Of a stretch of DNA of 64,000 bases, positions 63,189 to 64,000 are shown piece by piece (the stretch's first letter is position 1; every line of letters starts with the position of its first letter). Source of the stretch: Xiphydria camelus (taxonomy: Eukaryota > Arthropoda > Insecta > Hymenoptera > Xiphydriidae); assembly GCA_963678675.1 (NCBI GenBank), contig OY783195.1, positions 15,170,143 through 15,234,142 on the forward strand. Reading direction: 5' to 3'. The position numbers were made by a program, and so were the translations under genes. The notes beneath the pieces were generated by a model. It worked only from the letters and a program-made list of their open reading frames with translations, made no database searches and was not told the origin of the DNA.

Positions 63189-64000
63189 ATGACAGACAAA
63201 AAACGTCCCATTCATCAATATCCTCAAAGTGCTTTAGATGCCGCTTTAGTTTCTGTACATGATGGTATGGGAATTAGGAAAGCCAGCAGAATCTATGGGG
63301 TTCCAAGAGGGACCATACAAGACCGATTGCATGGTCGAATCAAAACGACTAGTAGAAGAATGGGTCCCCCAACAGTTCTAAGCAGTAATGAGGAACAACA
63401 ATTGGTTAATTGGTTAAAGGAATTGGCAAAAACAGGGTTTCCTAAAAAAAAACTGAATTGTTATCAACAGTCCAACAACTTGTACTCGCCGATAAGCGCG
63501 AAACCCCATTCAAAGACGGGCGACCAGGAGACAAATGGTACAGAAGTTTTTTGAAAAGACATCCGGACCTCTCCCTTCGCGAACCAGAAGGTTTGACCAA
63601 ATCACGAGCCACGATTACGGAAGAATATATTCGGAAATGGTTTCGAGATCTGCAAGCTTACATTGCAGAAATTAAACAGGAGGAAATTTTTTCAGATCCG
63701 CGAAGAGTACGTACAGATTCCTATGGTGAGATGCCTTTACAACCACTGGATGTAAATGGGTCACCAACAGTAGTCCCTGAGCTCAACAGTATTACATCCG
63801 ACTGTGATTCCCGAACCACACAAGAACTTTCCAGAGAAAATTGTGATGCAATCAATGAGGAAATTATGGTGAAGAGAATTGATGAAGTAGAAACTGTGTA
63901 TTGCGTTGAAAGTAATGAAACTGAAGAAGCGACGAATCAAGATGAAAATGGAAATGAAAGTGCAAATGGCTGTGACGTAGAAATAAACCATGTACCCGTT
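63189..64000 (+). pseudogene. pogo/jerky-type transposase, 5' part, frameshifted and cut by window end
   Basis: An acceptor-like TGCATAG precedes MTDKKRPIHQYPQSALDAAL. A psq-type helix-turn-helix (SVHDGMGIRKASRIYGVPRG, TIQDRLHGR) and the start of a CENP-B-type domain follow (NEEQQLVNWLKELAKTGFP). A frame change in the A-run near 63447-63454 moves the rest into another frame that is open to the window end. That part reads WYRSFLKRHPDLSLREPEGL and TEEYIRKWFRDLQAYI, then an acidic tail. The DDE domain would lie beyond the window. CENP-B-like host proteins share this architecture, so transposon origin is likely but not certain. Confidence 0.75.

Overview
The window reads as arthropod, most likely insect, nuclear DNA. 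It is AT-rich, host-gene exons carry GT-AG introns, and it holds insect-type Gypsy elements (one with an env gene), LINEs whose ORF1 resembles baculovirus FP protein, and Tc1/mariner, PIF/Harbinger, pogo and Tnp2-type DNA transposons. I cannot name the species; Hymenoptera is only a guess. Almost the whole window is mobile DNA, much of it nested. Only fragments of host genes are visible: two inverted copies of an MTFR1-like gene (3152-4053 and 46579-47501), five exons of a protein kinase D gene (5004-6163) and a decayed ethanolamine/choline-kinase piece (43120-43848).

Layout. 1-2787 is a giant foldback with tRNA-like sequences. 3.1-6.2 kb holds the host-gene fragments. 6.47-11.17 kb is a large inverted repeat broken by smaller elements, including a mariner-like element whose empty site survives in the opposite arm, and a triplicated 352-bp tandem repeat. 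11659-29877 is a Gypsy/errantivirus-type LTR element on the minus strand with CAAG target duplications. Its pol gene is split by two related LINEs that both sit in GA microsatellite. 30161-42298 is a Tnp2 (CACTA-like) transposon with a minus-strand transposase, a divergent plus-strand BEN-domain gene, TIRs, a TAG duplication and dense subterminal TCCGGA-type arrays. It is itself invaded by TA-targeting MITEs and a solo LTR. 44-51 kb is a patchwork of palindromes and short-motif-array elements, one carrying 5S-rRNA-like arms. 51113-57033 is a young but internally deleted Gypsy element with two 778-bp LTRs. 57-62.3 kb holds more motif arrays, a Harbinger element with TSD CAG, and a palindromic element with two convergent THAP-domain ORFs. 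63189-64000 is the start of a pogo/jerky-type transposase.

The most interesting signals are these. (1) The Tnp2 + BEN transposon has a two-gene plan that recalls plant En/Spm, where one protein cuts and a second binds subterminal motifs. (2) About ten unrelated elements here are built from arrays of one short element-specific word in both orientations. (3) Both LINEs have ORF1 and ORF2 in the same frame, separated by a single UGA followed by CU. (4) A GC-rich solo-LTR-like insert carries four copies of one 20-nt core, each inside a different but self-complementary stem.
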